Shown here: one piece after another, positions 1-4,581 of the stretch
How the letters are laid out: the number at the start of each line of letters is the position of its first letter
How positions within the stretch are numbered: position 1 is the stretch's first letter
Source: Thiobacillaceae bacterium
GTDB taxonomy: Bacteria; Pseudomonadota; Gammaproteobacteria; Burkholderiales; Thiobacillaceae
Direction of reading: 5' to 3'
DNA length: 8,008 nucleotides
Assembly (NCBI GenBank): GCA_012274165.1
Contig: JAAPAA010000170.1
Span: 1-8,008, forward strand
Translations under genes and position numbers: made by a program
Notes under the pieces: model-generated
Seen by the model: the letters and a program-made list of their open reading frames with translations, nothing else
Database searches by the model: none
Told to the model about the DNA's origin: nothing

Positions 1-65
1 CGATCCTGCTGGTCGTGGTCGTTGCCGGTGTCGTGGCATTGATCATGGGTCGCAAGGACAAATGA
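1..65 (+). CDS. 3' end of a small membrane protein (partial)
   Basis: Only the last 20 codons are visible, in frame from base 3 to the TGA at 63-65. They encode a hydrophobic helix beginning ILLVVVV and ending in a short basic tail, MGRKDK. This looks like a C-terminal transmembrane segment with a cytoplasmic positive end. The segment resembles the C-terminus of the small membrane protein at 7774-7995 (ILLAVIVIGVIAW, then TRGRK): the ILL start, the central G and an Arg/Lys end all correspond. The two may be paralogues, but this is inferred from only about 20 residues. The gene begins outside the window and its function is unknown. It lies 67 bases upstream of the lipoprotein gene on the same strand, so co-transcription is possible. 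Confidence 0.6.
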   Translation, partial: ILLVVVVAGVVALIMGRKDK

Positions 66-132
66 TCCAGTGCCTGCCCGTCGGACAACCCGCGCCGTTC
101 CCAACCTAACCCAACCAACCCAGGAGTCTGTC

Positions 133-600
133 ATGACTCACTTTCGTTTCATTCCACTGATCGTTGCCCTTTCCGCTACAGGTTCACTGATCGCCTGCGG
201 CACCACGCCCGCCATGCCCATGAGCACCGCGGCTGCCAGCAGCATGCCCACACCCGACGCCATGACCAGGATGGACGAGCAGATGAAGACCATGCGCGCC
301 ATGCACGAAAAGATGATGAGCGCCAAGACCCCCGAAGAGCGCAGCAAGCTGATGGCCGACCATATGAAGGCCATGCAAGATGGGATGAACATGATGAAAG
401 GCATGTCGGGCATGGGTGGCCCGATGGCCGGCACGGGTGCCATGGGTGCAATGGGTGCCATGGGCGCCGGCGCCGATCCCAAGGGCATGCCGGCGGACAT
501 GTCCAAGCACGATCAAATGATGGCAAAGCGCATGGACATGATGCAGATGATGATGGAAATGATGATGGATCGCATGCCGCCGTCCCCGGCCGGGAAGTGA
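133..600 (+). CDS. methionine-rich putative lipoprotein, possible metal binding
   Basis: A 155-residue protein. The start at ATG 133 is chosen because CAGGAG (121-126) sits 6 bases upstream and a type II signal peptide follows directly; the upstream in-frame ATG at 70 adds 21 residues with no signal character. The lipobox is L-I-A-C with Cys22 as the predicted lipidated residue. About 37 of 155 residues are Met, mostly in MM, MxxM and HxxM patterns in predicted amphipathic helices, with few His. A Gly-Ala-Met repeat (about residues 101-112) interrupts the helices and is encoded by four 9-bp DNA units at 433-468. The C-terminus has runs of Met such as MMQMMMEMMMDRM. Met thioethers prefer Cu(I) and Ag(I), so a role in soft-metal buffering at the outer membrane is a reasonable inference, not shown. 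No named family is recognised. The DUF302 gene starts 11 bases after its stop codon. Confidence 0.88.
   Translation: MTHFRFIPLIVALSATGSLIACGTTPAMPMSTAAASSMPTPDAMTRMDEQMKTMRAMHEKMMSAKTPEERSKLMADHMKAMQDGMNMMKGMSGMGGPMAGTGAMGAMGAMGAGADPKGMPADMSKHDQMMAKRMDMMQMMMEMMMDRMPPSPAGK
433..468 (+). repeat. 9-bp tandem repeat, four units, coding for Gly-Ala-Met
   Basis: Four consecutive 9-base units are ACGGGTGCC, ATGGGTGCA, ATGGGTGCC and ATGGGCGCC. The repeat is in frame inside the Met-rich lipoprotein gene and gives T-G-A-M-G-A-M-G-A-M-G-A. Units differ by one or two bases, so copy number could change by slippage without a frameshift. Confidence 0.85.
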
Positions 601-610
601 GGGGGATGAA

Positions 611-1090
611 ATGATCTCCACACAACGTACCGGGCTGGTACCGGCCGCTTCGGGTTACGGCTTTCACTGCGTCCTCCAGGACCAGAGCTTCGCGCAGGCG
701 GTCGCTCTCGTGACCGAGGCGCTCAAGACCGAAGGCTTCGGGATCCTCACCGACATCGACGTTCAGGCCACGATGAAGGCCAAGCTGGGCATCGACGGGC
801 GGCCCTATCGGATTCTGGGCGCCTGCAATCCGCCGCTGGCCCACCGCGCGCTGAACGCCGAGCCGGACATCGGACTGCTGCTGCCCTGCAATGTGGTTGT
901 TCGGGAGGAGGCCGACGGGCGTCTGGTGGTCGGGTTCATGGATCCCGTCGCCGTGCTGCAATTGACCAACGATCCCGAGGTCGGCCTTGTCGCGCACGAG
1001 GTTCGCCAAAGGCTGGAGCGGGTGCGCTCGGCGCTCGGCGGCCACTCGGCCGGCCCGCTCAGGAGTTCCGTGCCGCAAGCAGCCGTTTGA
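611..1090 (+). CDS. DUF302 domain protein
   Basis: A 159-residue protein. ATG 611 follows a GAGGGGGA purine-rich site (600-607) that overlaps the end of the preceding lipoprotein gene, so the two are very likely co-translated from one mRNA. The DUF302 fold is recognisable: the segment around residues 28-60 (FAQAVALVTEALKTEGFGIL, then TDIDVQATMKAKLG), then YRILGACNPPLAHRAL (66-81) and EPDIGLLLPCNVVVRE (84-99). The ACNPPLA and LLLPCNVVV motifs are hallmarks of the family and carry the two conserved Cys, Cys72 and Cys93. No signal peptide is visible, so the protein is probably cytoplasmic. The biochemical role of DUF302 is not established. Its conserved cysteines and its company here would fit a redox or metal-related task, which is inference. 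The ATG at 606 is in another frame and is not used. Confidence 0.92.
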   Translation: MISTQRTGLVPAASGYGFHCVLQDQSFAQAVALVTEALKTEGFGILTDIDVQATMKAKLGIDGRPYRILGACNPPLAHRALNAEPDIGLLLPCNVVVREEADGRLVVGFMDPVAVLQLTNDPEVGLVAHEVRQRLERVRSALGGHSAGPLRSSVPQAAV

Positions 1091-1126
1091 CATTCCCACG
1101 ATGGCAATGGCTGACAACGCGTTGCA

Positions 1127-1182
1127 CCGCTGGCGTAAGAAGTATCCAGCTCCAGCGGAAAGATCTGACGACTAATTTTTTT
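1127..1182 (+). other. inverted repeat followed by a seven-T tract upstream of the lipoprotein gene
   Basis: CCGCTGG (1127-1133) and CCAGCGG (1152-1158) can form a perfect 7-bp stem with an 18-base loop. A run of seven T (1176-1182) follows 17 bases after the stem. That gap is too long for a normal intrinsic terminator, so this is at most a weak attenuator or an AT-rich promoter-proximal element. No convincing -35/-10 pair was found in the 107-base gap between the DUF302 gene and the next lipoprotein. Confidence 0.25.
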
Positions 1183-1197
1183 AGACAGGACATTTTC

Positions 1198-2115
1198 ATG
1201 ACACGTACGCACACTTTTACGAGACTCCTTCCCTTCGCTGTGACTACAGTGGCCGCGTTGCTGCTGGCCGGATGCGGCGGCGGCGGGAGCAGTGGCATCG
1301 ATGCCACGACGCCATCCGCTCAAGGCACAACCATGAGCGGCAACGTGGTCAAGGGCCCGGTGAGCGGGGCCACGGTCAAGGCCTTTGCGGTGACCGGCGG
1401 CACGATGGGCTCGCAGGTTGCGAGTGCAACCACCGATGTAAACGGGGCCTTCACGATGTCCATGGGCGACTACGCCGGCCCGGTGATGATCCAGATGAGC
1501 GGCGGCACATACACCGACGAGGCCACCGGCTCCCCGATGGCCATGGGGACCGGCGACATGATGACCGCGGTGCTGCCGAGTGTAGTGGCTGGCTCGGCCG
1601 TGACCGGCGTCGCAGTGACGCCCCTTACCGCCATGGCGCAGGCGATGGCCCAGCAGATGGCGGGTGGCCTGACGGTCGCCAACATCTCTGCTGCCAATAC
1701 CGCCGTTGGAAACTACTTCATGGTGGGTGACATCCTCCATACCCAGCCGATCAATCCCCTGGTGGTCGGGTCCGCAACCGGCGCGAGTCAGGCCATGATG
1801 AACTACGGCATGACCCTGGCGGCGATGTCGCAGTACGCGAAAACCGTCGGTATGCCGTCCTCTTCCGGAATCGTCACGGCCATGATGAACGATGCCGCTG
1901 ACGGCATGATGGACGGTCGCTCGGGCAGCACCCAGGTTTCGATGGGCGGCGGCATGATGGGCGGCGGCATGATGCAAGCCGATGCCGGACGCACTGGACT
2001 GGCGACTGCGATGACCGACTTCATGAACTCCAGTCTCAACAAGTCAGGCGTCGCGCCGACCAGCATGACGACCCTCATGCAGCAGTTGAGGACGTCCAGC
2101 GGTCAGATGCGTTGA
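1198..2115 (+). CDS. putative lipoprotein with carboxypeptidase-regulatory-like domain and Met/Gly-rich segment
   Basis: A 305-residue protein starting at ATG 1198, with AGGA at 1187-1190, 7 bases upstream. An earlier in-frame ATG (1087) overlaps the end of the DUF302 gene and would bury the signal peptide, so it is rejected. The lipobox is LLAGC with Cys26, followed by a GGGGSSG linker. Residues about 44-110 (SGNVVKGPVSGATVKAF, then ATTDVNGAFTMSMGDYAGPV and MIQMSGGTYTDEATG) look like a carboxypeptidase-regulatory/Ig-like beta domain, as in many proteobacterial surface lipoproteins. The region from about 120 to 220 is probably helical. Residues 249-259 (MGGGMMGGGMM) form a Met/Gly-rich stretch. 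Met is frequent throughout but less dense than in the lipoprotein at 133-600. Function is unknown; an outer-membrane location is predicted from the signal, and metal binding is only suggested by context. Confidence 0.88.
   Translation: MTRTHTFTRLLPFAVTTVAALLLAGCGGGGSSGIDATTPSAQGTTMSGNVVKGPVSGATVKAFAVTGGTMGSQVASATTDVNGAFTMSMGDYAGPVMIQMSGGTYTDEATGSPMAMGTGDMMTAVLPSVVAGSAVTGVAVTPLTAMAQAMAQQMAGGLTVANISAANTAVGNYFMVGDILHTQPINPLVVGSATGASQAMMNYGMTLAAMSQYAKTVGMPSSSGIVTAMMNDAADGMMDGRSGSTQVSMGGGMMGGGMMQADAGRTGLATAMTDFMNSSLNKSGVAPTSMTTLMQQLRTSSGQMR
1941..1974 (+). repeat. 15-bp tandem repeat, two full units
   Basis: GATGGGCGGCGGCAT occurs twice in direct succession (1941-1955 and 1956-1970), followed by a partial third unit, GATG. 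The repeat is in frame within the second lipoprotein gene and encodes its MGGGMMGGGMM segment. Confidence 0.85.
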
Positions 2116-2471
2116 TCCGCCTTGCCGGTGGTCTGTGCGTTCGCGGGATCAAACCGCGAGCGGACTGATTTCCTGCGCCTCGCTTGGCAGCCGGGCCAAT
2201 CTTCAATGCCAGCCCGTTTCGAGGCGTGCCGCCCTTGTCAAGGACGCGGGTTGCGTGTGTTGCGAAGGCCTCCACAGCCAAGAGCAATGGGCGGGCAGAC
2301 GAAGCGCGACAACGATGCGTAGCTTGTATCCTCAACCCTCCGTGTTACCCGGACGGGGGTTGCGGAAGTAGACTAGGCACCCCCAACGCCGGCGAACGGC
2401 CAGGAATGGAAATCGTCATCGCAAATGGGCCATTCGCTCCCCTTCACTCGCGATTCAGCGACATAAAGCTG
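2116..2471. other. gene-free stretch of 356 bases with one short inverted repeat
   Basis: No frame in this stretch looks like a complete gene. Short open frames on both strands lack ribosome-binding sites and recognisable motifs. TCGCGG (2141-2146) and CCGCGA (2154-2159) form a 6-bp stem with a 7-base loop, extendable by a G-U and a G-C pair. No T-tract follows, so it is a weak candidate terminator for the upstream lipoprotein gene. GGGGGT (2355-2360) and ACCCCC (2379-2384) form a second weak inverted repeat. The stretch may be a degenerate remnant or an insertion scar; I could not recognise its origin. Confidence 0.4.
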
Positions 2472-3251
2472 ATGAAGGCGTTCCAGTGCCCTGTTTGCCG
2501 CGAAGTCATCGGCTCGTCTGCTGATCGCTGCCCTTCTTGCGGATTTGATACTCGCGCGTTTCGACTGCTCGAGGCGAGGCTCGACGAGACCGAGCGACGG
2601 CTGGTTGCGTTGGAAACCGCCATCGGCGTGGGCGATCGGAACGTCACGGGCGCTCGACACGTGGCGCACAAGCGTGAACGACGCACCCGTATGGTGGAAG
2701 TCGCGGTGCTATGCGGCTTGCCTGTGTTGATGCTGTTTGTCACACACTACTTTCTGATGAGTCTGTTCGGCGGGCTGAACCCGCGTCACATGCTGATCGC
2801 GGCTGTCGTTATTCCCTTGCCGTTTGGCTTTCTCCTTGCGAGCGGTGGATTGCGCTCGCTCACGCTATGGTTGCTCTGTTCACCACTGCTCGCCCTCGTC
2901 GCCACGCTGGGCATGAACGTGGTGTCGGCGCTAATGCATGGGGACGACATCTTTCCCCATACGTCGCACGAACTCTGGGAATTCATGACCTACGCGGTCA
3001 GTATCGGGTTGAGCCATGCGGCGGGACTAATCCTTGGACTCATCTTTTGGCAATCTGTGACCCGCGTTGAAGTCTTGCGAAACCGGGCGCGTTGGGAATA
3101 TCGTCTGGCTCGATTCCTGGTGGGCAGACACTACGATGCCGAGCAGGGACACCGTGCGGCAGTCACACTACTCAGGATCGCGAGGATGCTCGTCGCCTTG
3201 GCGGCGATTGCCGGCTCTGTTTACTCCGGCTGGCTCCGCTTTCTGGCATAG
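2472..3251 (+). CDS. zinc-ribbon multi-pass membrane protein of unknown function
   Basis: A 259-residue protein when started at ATG 2472. This start puts the N-terminal zinc ribbon at the expected place: CPVC (Cys6, Cys9) and CPSCG (Cys20, Cys23), a four-cysteine treble of the zinc_ribbon_2/DUF zinc-ribbon type. A short charged helix with coiled-coil character follows (about 28-52). Then come about five hydrophobic segments: 75-97, 106-125, 128-153, 171-193 and 236-257. The frame is open upstream to 2184, with another ATG at 2406, but the extra residues show no domain and the ribosome-binding site is poor at every start, so the 5' end is uncertain. Membrane proteins with an N-terminal zinc ribbon are common and mostly uncharacterised. 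Nothing in the sequence ties it to copper. It is less uniformly GC-rich than its neighbours and may have a separate history (impression only). Confidence 0.8.
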   Translation: MKAFQCPVCREVIGSSADRCPSCGFDTRAFRLLEARLDETERRLVALETAIGVGDRNVTGARHVAHKRERRTRMVEVAVLCGLPVLMLFVTHYFLMSLFGGLNPRHMLIAAVVIPLPFGFLLASGGLRSLTLWLLCSPLLALVATLGMNVVSALMHGDDIFPHTSHELWEFMTYAVSIGLSHAAGLILGLIFWQSVTRVEVLRNRARWEYRLARFLVGRHYDAEQGHRAAVTLLRIARMLVALAAIAGSVYSGWLRFLA

Positions 3252-3292
3252 AGGGCATGAATTGCGGCTAAACCGACGTCTCACTGCCTCCA

Positions 3293-3310
3293 GGCCCGGA
3301 AGCTCGGGCC
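3293..3310. terminator. short inverted repeat between convergent genes, weak terminator candidate
   Basis: GGCCCG (3293-3298) and CGGGCC (3305-3310) form a 6-bp GC stem around GAAGCT. It lies in the 81-base gap between the convergent zinc-ribbon and CusF-like genes, where a shared terminator would be expected. Neither side has a T-tract, so factor-independent termination is doubtful. Confidence 0.3.
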
Positions 3311-3332
3311 CAGATCACCTTCGGCGAAACGG

Positions 3333-3698
3333 CTATTTCACCGGATGGATTTCCGTGACTGTCAGCTTGCCACCGGGGTTTGCGGCCACAAAACGCACCT
3401 TATCGCCGACCTTCACCTTGCCCAGCATGGACGGGTCGGTCACCTGGAACGCCATGGTCATGGCCGGCATGTCCAGGTTCCTGAGTGGGCCGTGCTTCAA
3501 CGTGATCGTCTTGCCTGGCTGATCGACCTTCTGCACCTCGCCCTCGCTCATCTCGGCTGCTTTGGCGGGGGCCGCATGGGCGTCCGTGGCCGCGCCTTGG
3601 TGGTCATGGCCGGCCGGCGCTTGCGCCTGCGCCGGCAGCGCGATGGCAGTCATGGCACCCAGGGCGCCAAACATGAGAATGTTTTTGAATTTGTTCAC
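3333..3698 (-). CDS. cusF: CusF-like periplasmic Cu(I)/Ag(I)-binding protein
   Basis: A 121-residue protein. GTG at 3698-3696 is preferred as start: on the coding strand AAGGA lies 8 bases before it, and the signal peptide then begins NKFKNILMFGALGAMTAIALPAQA. An in-frame ATG at 3716 adds six residues but has no ribosome-binding site. Mature residues 27-50 are Ala/His-rich (GHDHQG, DAHAAP). The CusF beta-barrel domain follows at about 53-121, with GEVQKVDQPGKTITLKHGPL, then NLDMPAMTMAFQV and VKVGDKVRFV. By alignment with E. coli CusF, the ligands correspond to His69, Met80 and Met82. The Trp that caps the metal in E. coli CusF is Met77 here. CusF proteins bind Cu(I) or Ag(I) in the periplasm and pass it to CusCBA-type RND efflux pumps; no pump genes are in the window. 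The gene is divergent from 4120-4476 and likely controlled by the operator at 3901-3918. Confidence 0.93.
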   Translation of the reverse strand: MNKFKNILMFGALGAMTAIALPAQAQAPAGHDHQGAATDAHAAPAKAAEMSEGEVQKVDQPGKTITLKHGPLRNLDMPAMTMAFQVTDPSMLGKVKVGDKVRFVAANPGGKLTVTEIHPVK

Positions 3699-3859
3699 AG
3701 ATTGTTTCCTTCGCATTTATGGTAGACGGTGGCAGCGCCACCCTTCGCGATGAGCATGACGTCATAGGGGTTCGTCTTGCCGCTCCATCGTCGATCAGCT
3801 TGACTCTTCTCAACAATCACAGCTGACCTGCTGTCAGTTGGCCGTTTCGTCGAATCCAC
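3695..3859 (-). CDS. possible small or remnant reading frame overlapping the CusF-like start
   Basis: On the - strand, a frame open from about 3911 runs to a TGA at 3697-3695 that overlaps the GTG start of the CusF-like gene (GTGA overlap, typical of translational coupling). Its last third has strongly coding-like codon choice (AAC CCC TAT GAC GTC ATG CTC ATC GCG AAG) and encodes NPYDVMLIAKGGAATVYHK near the end. No ATG opens the long frame. GTG 3859 would give 54 residues without a ribosome-binding site, and an internal ATG at 3757 would give a 20-residue peptide. The predicted - strand promoter -10 (3863-3868) would start the RNA close to base 3856, inside or after the GTG. It could be a leader peptide, the decayed 3' end of a lost gene, or chance. 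I do not recognise the sequence. Confidence 0.3.
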   Translation of the reverse strand: MDSTKRPTDSRSAVIVEKSQADRRWSGKTNPYDVMLIAKGGAATVYHKCEGNNL

Positions 3860-3862
3860 GCC

Positions 3863-3868
3863 ACTGTA
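3863..3868 (-). promoter_or_regulatory. candidate -10 hexamer of the CusF-like gene promoter
   Basis: On the - strand this is TACAGT (ACTGTA on +), matching TATAAT at four of six positions. It begins 33 bases after the 16-base operator core at 3902-3917. The same hexamer at the same distance occurs on the other side of the divergent region, which is the main support. No good -35 is visible, as is usual for promoters activated by OmpR-family regulators. Confidence 0.5.
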
Positions 3869-3900
3869 CTGGCCACTCTCTGACAGAAGCAGGACCGCAA

Positions 3901-3918
3901 GATTACAAATCCGTCATG
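3901..3918 (-). promoter_or_regulatory. CusR/CopR-type response-regulator box, facing the CusF-like gene
   Basis: Read on the - strand, the core ATGACGGATTTGTAAT (3917-3902) is an imperfect palindrome. It differs at one of 16 positions from the core at 3991-4006. It matches 13 of 18 positions of CATTACAAAATTGTAATG, which I recall as the E. coli CusR/HprR consensus. OmpR-family regulators of copper-responsive two-component systems bind such sites. The regulator and sensor genes are not in this window. Confidence 0.65.
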
Positions 3919-3989
3919 AACTTTTCTGTCACATCAGAGCCGGTCCAGCGGATTTCAGCGGCCGAATGCAGGAACGGTTCTTCCGGACA

Positions 3990-4007
3990 GATGACGAATT
4001 TGTAATG
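3990..4007 (+). promoter_or_regulatory. CusR/CopR-type response-regulator box, facing the 4120-4476 gene
   Basis: The core ATGACGAATTTGTAAT (3991-4006) has six of eight complementary positions between its arms and matches 14 of 18 positions of CATTACAAAATTGTAATG. It is an inverted, near-identical copy of the box at 3901-3918, with centres 89 bases apart. It is also flanked by a perfect 7-base inverted repeat, CCGGACA (3983-3989) and TGTCCGG (4006-4012), whose centre is offset by one base from the box centre. Confidence 0.7.
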
Positions 4008-4039
4008 TCCGGGTCAGCGCGCCGTGCCAGTGCGTTTCC

Positions 4040-4045
4040 TACAGT
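4040..4045 (+). promoter_or_regulatory. candidate -10 hexamer of the 4120-4881 transcript
   Basis: TACAGT begins 33 bases after the operator core ends at 4006, exactly as on the divergent side. A start site would fall near 4052, giving a leader of roughly 68 bases before ATG 4120. That leader holds two small stem-loops. Confidence 0.5.
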
Positions 4046-4054
4046 TGGAACCGT

Positions 4055-4090
4055 GATGCAGAGGTTGCATCCGGCTCCCCGCCCGGGAGC
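4055..4090 (+). other. two tandem stem-loops in the predicted 5' leader
   Basis: GATGCA (4055-4060) with TGCATC (4066-4071) forms a 6-bp stem around GAGGT. GCTCCC (4074-4079) with GGGAGC (4085-4090) forms a 6-bp stem around CGCCC. Both lie between the inferred transcription start and the ribosome-binding site (4107-4112). They could stabilise the mRNA; no known riboswitch is recognised. Confidence 0.35.
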
Positions 4091-4119
4091 AATCGCAACA
4101 TCGTTCAAGGAGTTTCATT

Positions 4120-4476
4120 ATGTCAATACGCACCAACGTCATCGCCATCGCCCTGGCCACCCTCGCCGCTCCGGCCGCCTTTGCACAAAGTTCCAGCGTT
4201 TTCGTCGGCGGCGAAAGAGGATGGATCGACGGCCCCGTGCAGAGCAGCACCACGCATCAGCAGGTAACCAATGAATACCTGCGATTCCACAGCAATCCCG
4301 TCATGGCTGACGGCGGCCGCTACGTCGGAGGTGAAGTCGGGTATCTTTTCCCGCAGCACATCGTGGCCTTCCAAAACGGCACTTTGGTCTGCGTGGACAA
4401 GATCGCCCACAACCCGCCGCCCGCTACCCCGAGCAACGCTGAAATGCGCGCGTTCAAGCAGCAATTTCCCGCCTGA
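4120..4476 (+). CDS. small secreted protein of unknown function in a metal-responsive transcription unit
   Basis: A 118-residue protein. ATG 4120 has AAGGAG (4107-4112) 7 bases upstream and opens a standard Sec signal peptide, MSIRTNVIAIALATLAAPAAFA, with likely cleavage after Ala22. The mature part of about 96 residues has no transmembrane segment and no lipobox. It contains VFVGGERGWIDG, then RYVGGEVGYLFPQH, so VGGExG appears twice. A single cysteine occurs in LVCVDK, and a Pro/Ala hinge (NPPPATP) precedes a short charged C-terminal helix. I do not recognise the family. The operator at 3990-4007, the divergent CusF-like gene and the co-directional next gene suggest a periplasmic protein induced by copper or silver. 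Metal-ligand density is modest (a few His and Met, one Cys), so direct binding is uncertain. Confidence 0.85.
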   Translation: MSIRTNVIAIALATLAAPAAFAQSSSVFVGGERGWIDGPVQSSTTHQQVTNEYLRFHSNPVMADGGRYVGGEVGYLFPQHIVAFQNGTLVCVDKIAHNPPPATPSNAEMRAFKQQFPA

Positions 4477-4511
4477 CCGCGGCAACGCCACCCGGCCTCA
4501 ATAAGTTTTCA

Positions 4512-4551
4512 GAGCTCCTTCTCTTGGACTAGGGAAAAGCAGCTCGAGTCC
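4512..4551 (+). other. two overlapping, mutually exclusive inverted repeats between two genes
   Basis: GAGCT (4512-4516) can pair with AGCTC (4541-4545), and GGACT (4526-4530) can pair with AGTCC (4547-4551). The two pairings interlock, so only one can form as a simple hairpin. They lie in the 105-base gap between the two small secreted protein genes. With 5-bp stems they may be chance, or they may be mRNA-processing or stability structures. Confidence 0.2.
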
Positions 4552-4581
4552 TTCTAGTTCATACCAAAGGAACCTTTCATC

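Noticed and set aside
176..1117. Open frame of 313 codons on the - strand over the Met-rich lipoprotein and DUF302 genes
   Set aside because: Composition is typical of antisense GC-rich frames (Trp/Cys/Ser/Pro runs where ATG-rich sequence is read backwards), with no domain and no ribosome-binding site.
1123..1146. Promoter with TTGCAC (1123-1128) upstream of the second lipoprotein
   Set aside because: The only -10-like sequence, TATCCA (1143-1148), is at too short a spacing and is a poor match, so it was not called.
805..1977. Long open frame on the - strand (390 codons) across the DUF302 and second lipoprotein genes
   Set aside because: Its translation is low-complexity, His/Arg/Gly-rich and without motifs. 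It is the antisense shadow of two well-supported + strand genes in GC-rich DNA.
2184..2471. N-terminal extension of the zinc-ribbon membrane protein to ATG 2184 or 2406
   Set aside because: The extra residues show no domain, signal or helix pattern. At 2406 the AGGA abuts the ATG with no spacing. Starting at 2472 puts the zinc ribbon at the very N-terminus, as is usual.
3699..3716. ATG 3716 as start of the CusF-like gene
   Set aside because: It has no Shine-Dalgarno, whereas GTG 3698 has AAGGA at good spacing and gives a cleaner signal peptide. The difference is only six residues.
3823..3893. CTGAC/GTCAG palindrome at 3823-3837 and a related CTGACAG at 3880-3886 as a further operator
   Set aside because: The arms are short, the relation between the two copies is broken by three extra bases, and they fall downstream of or between the modelled promoter elements. 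Chance is likely.
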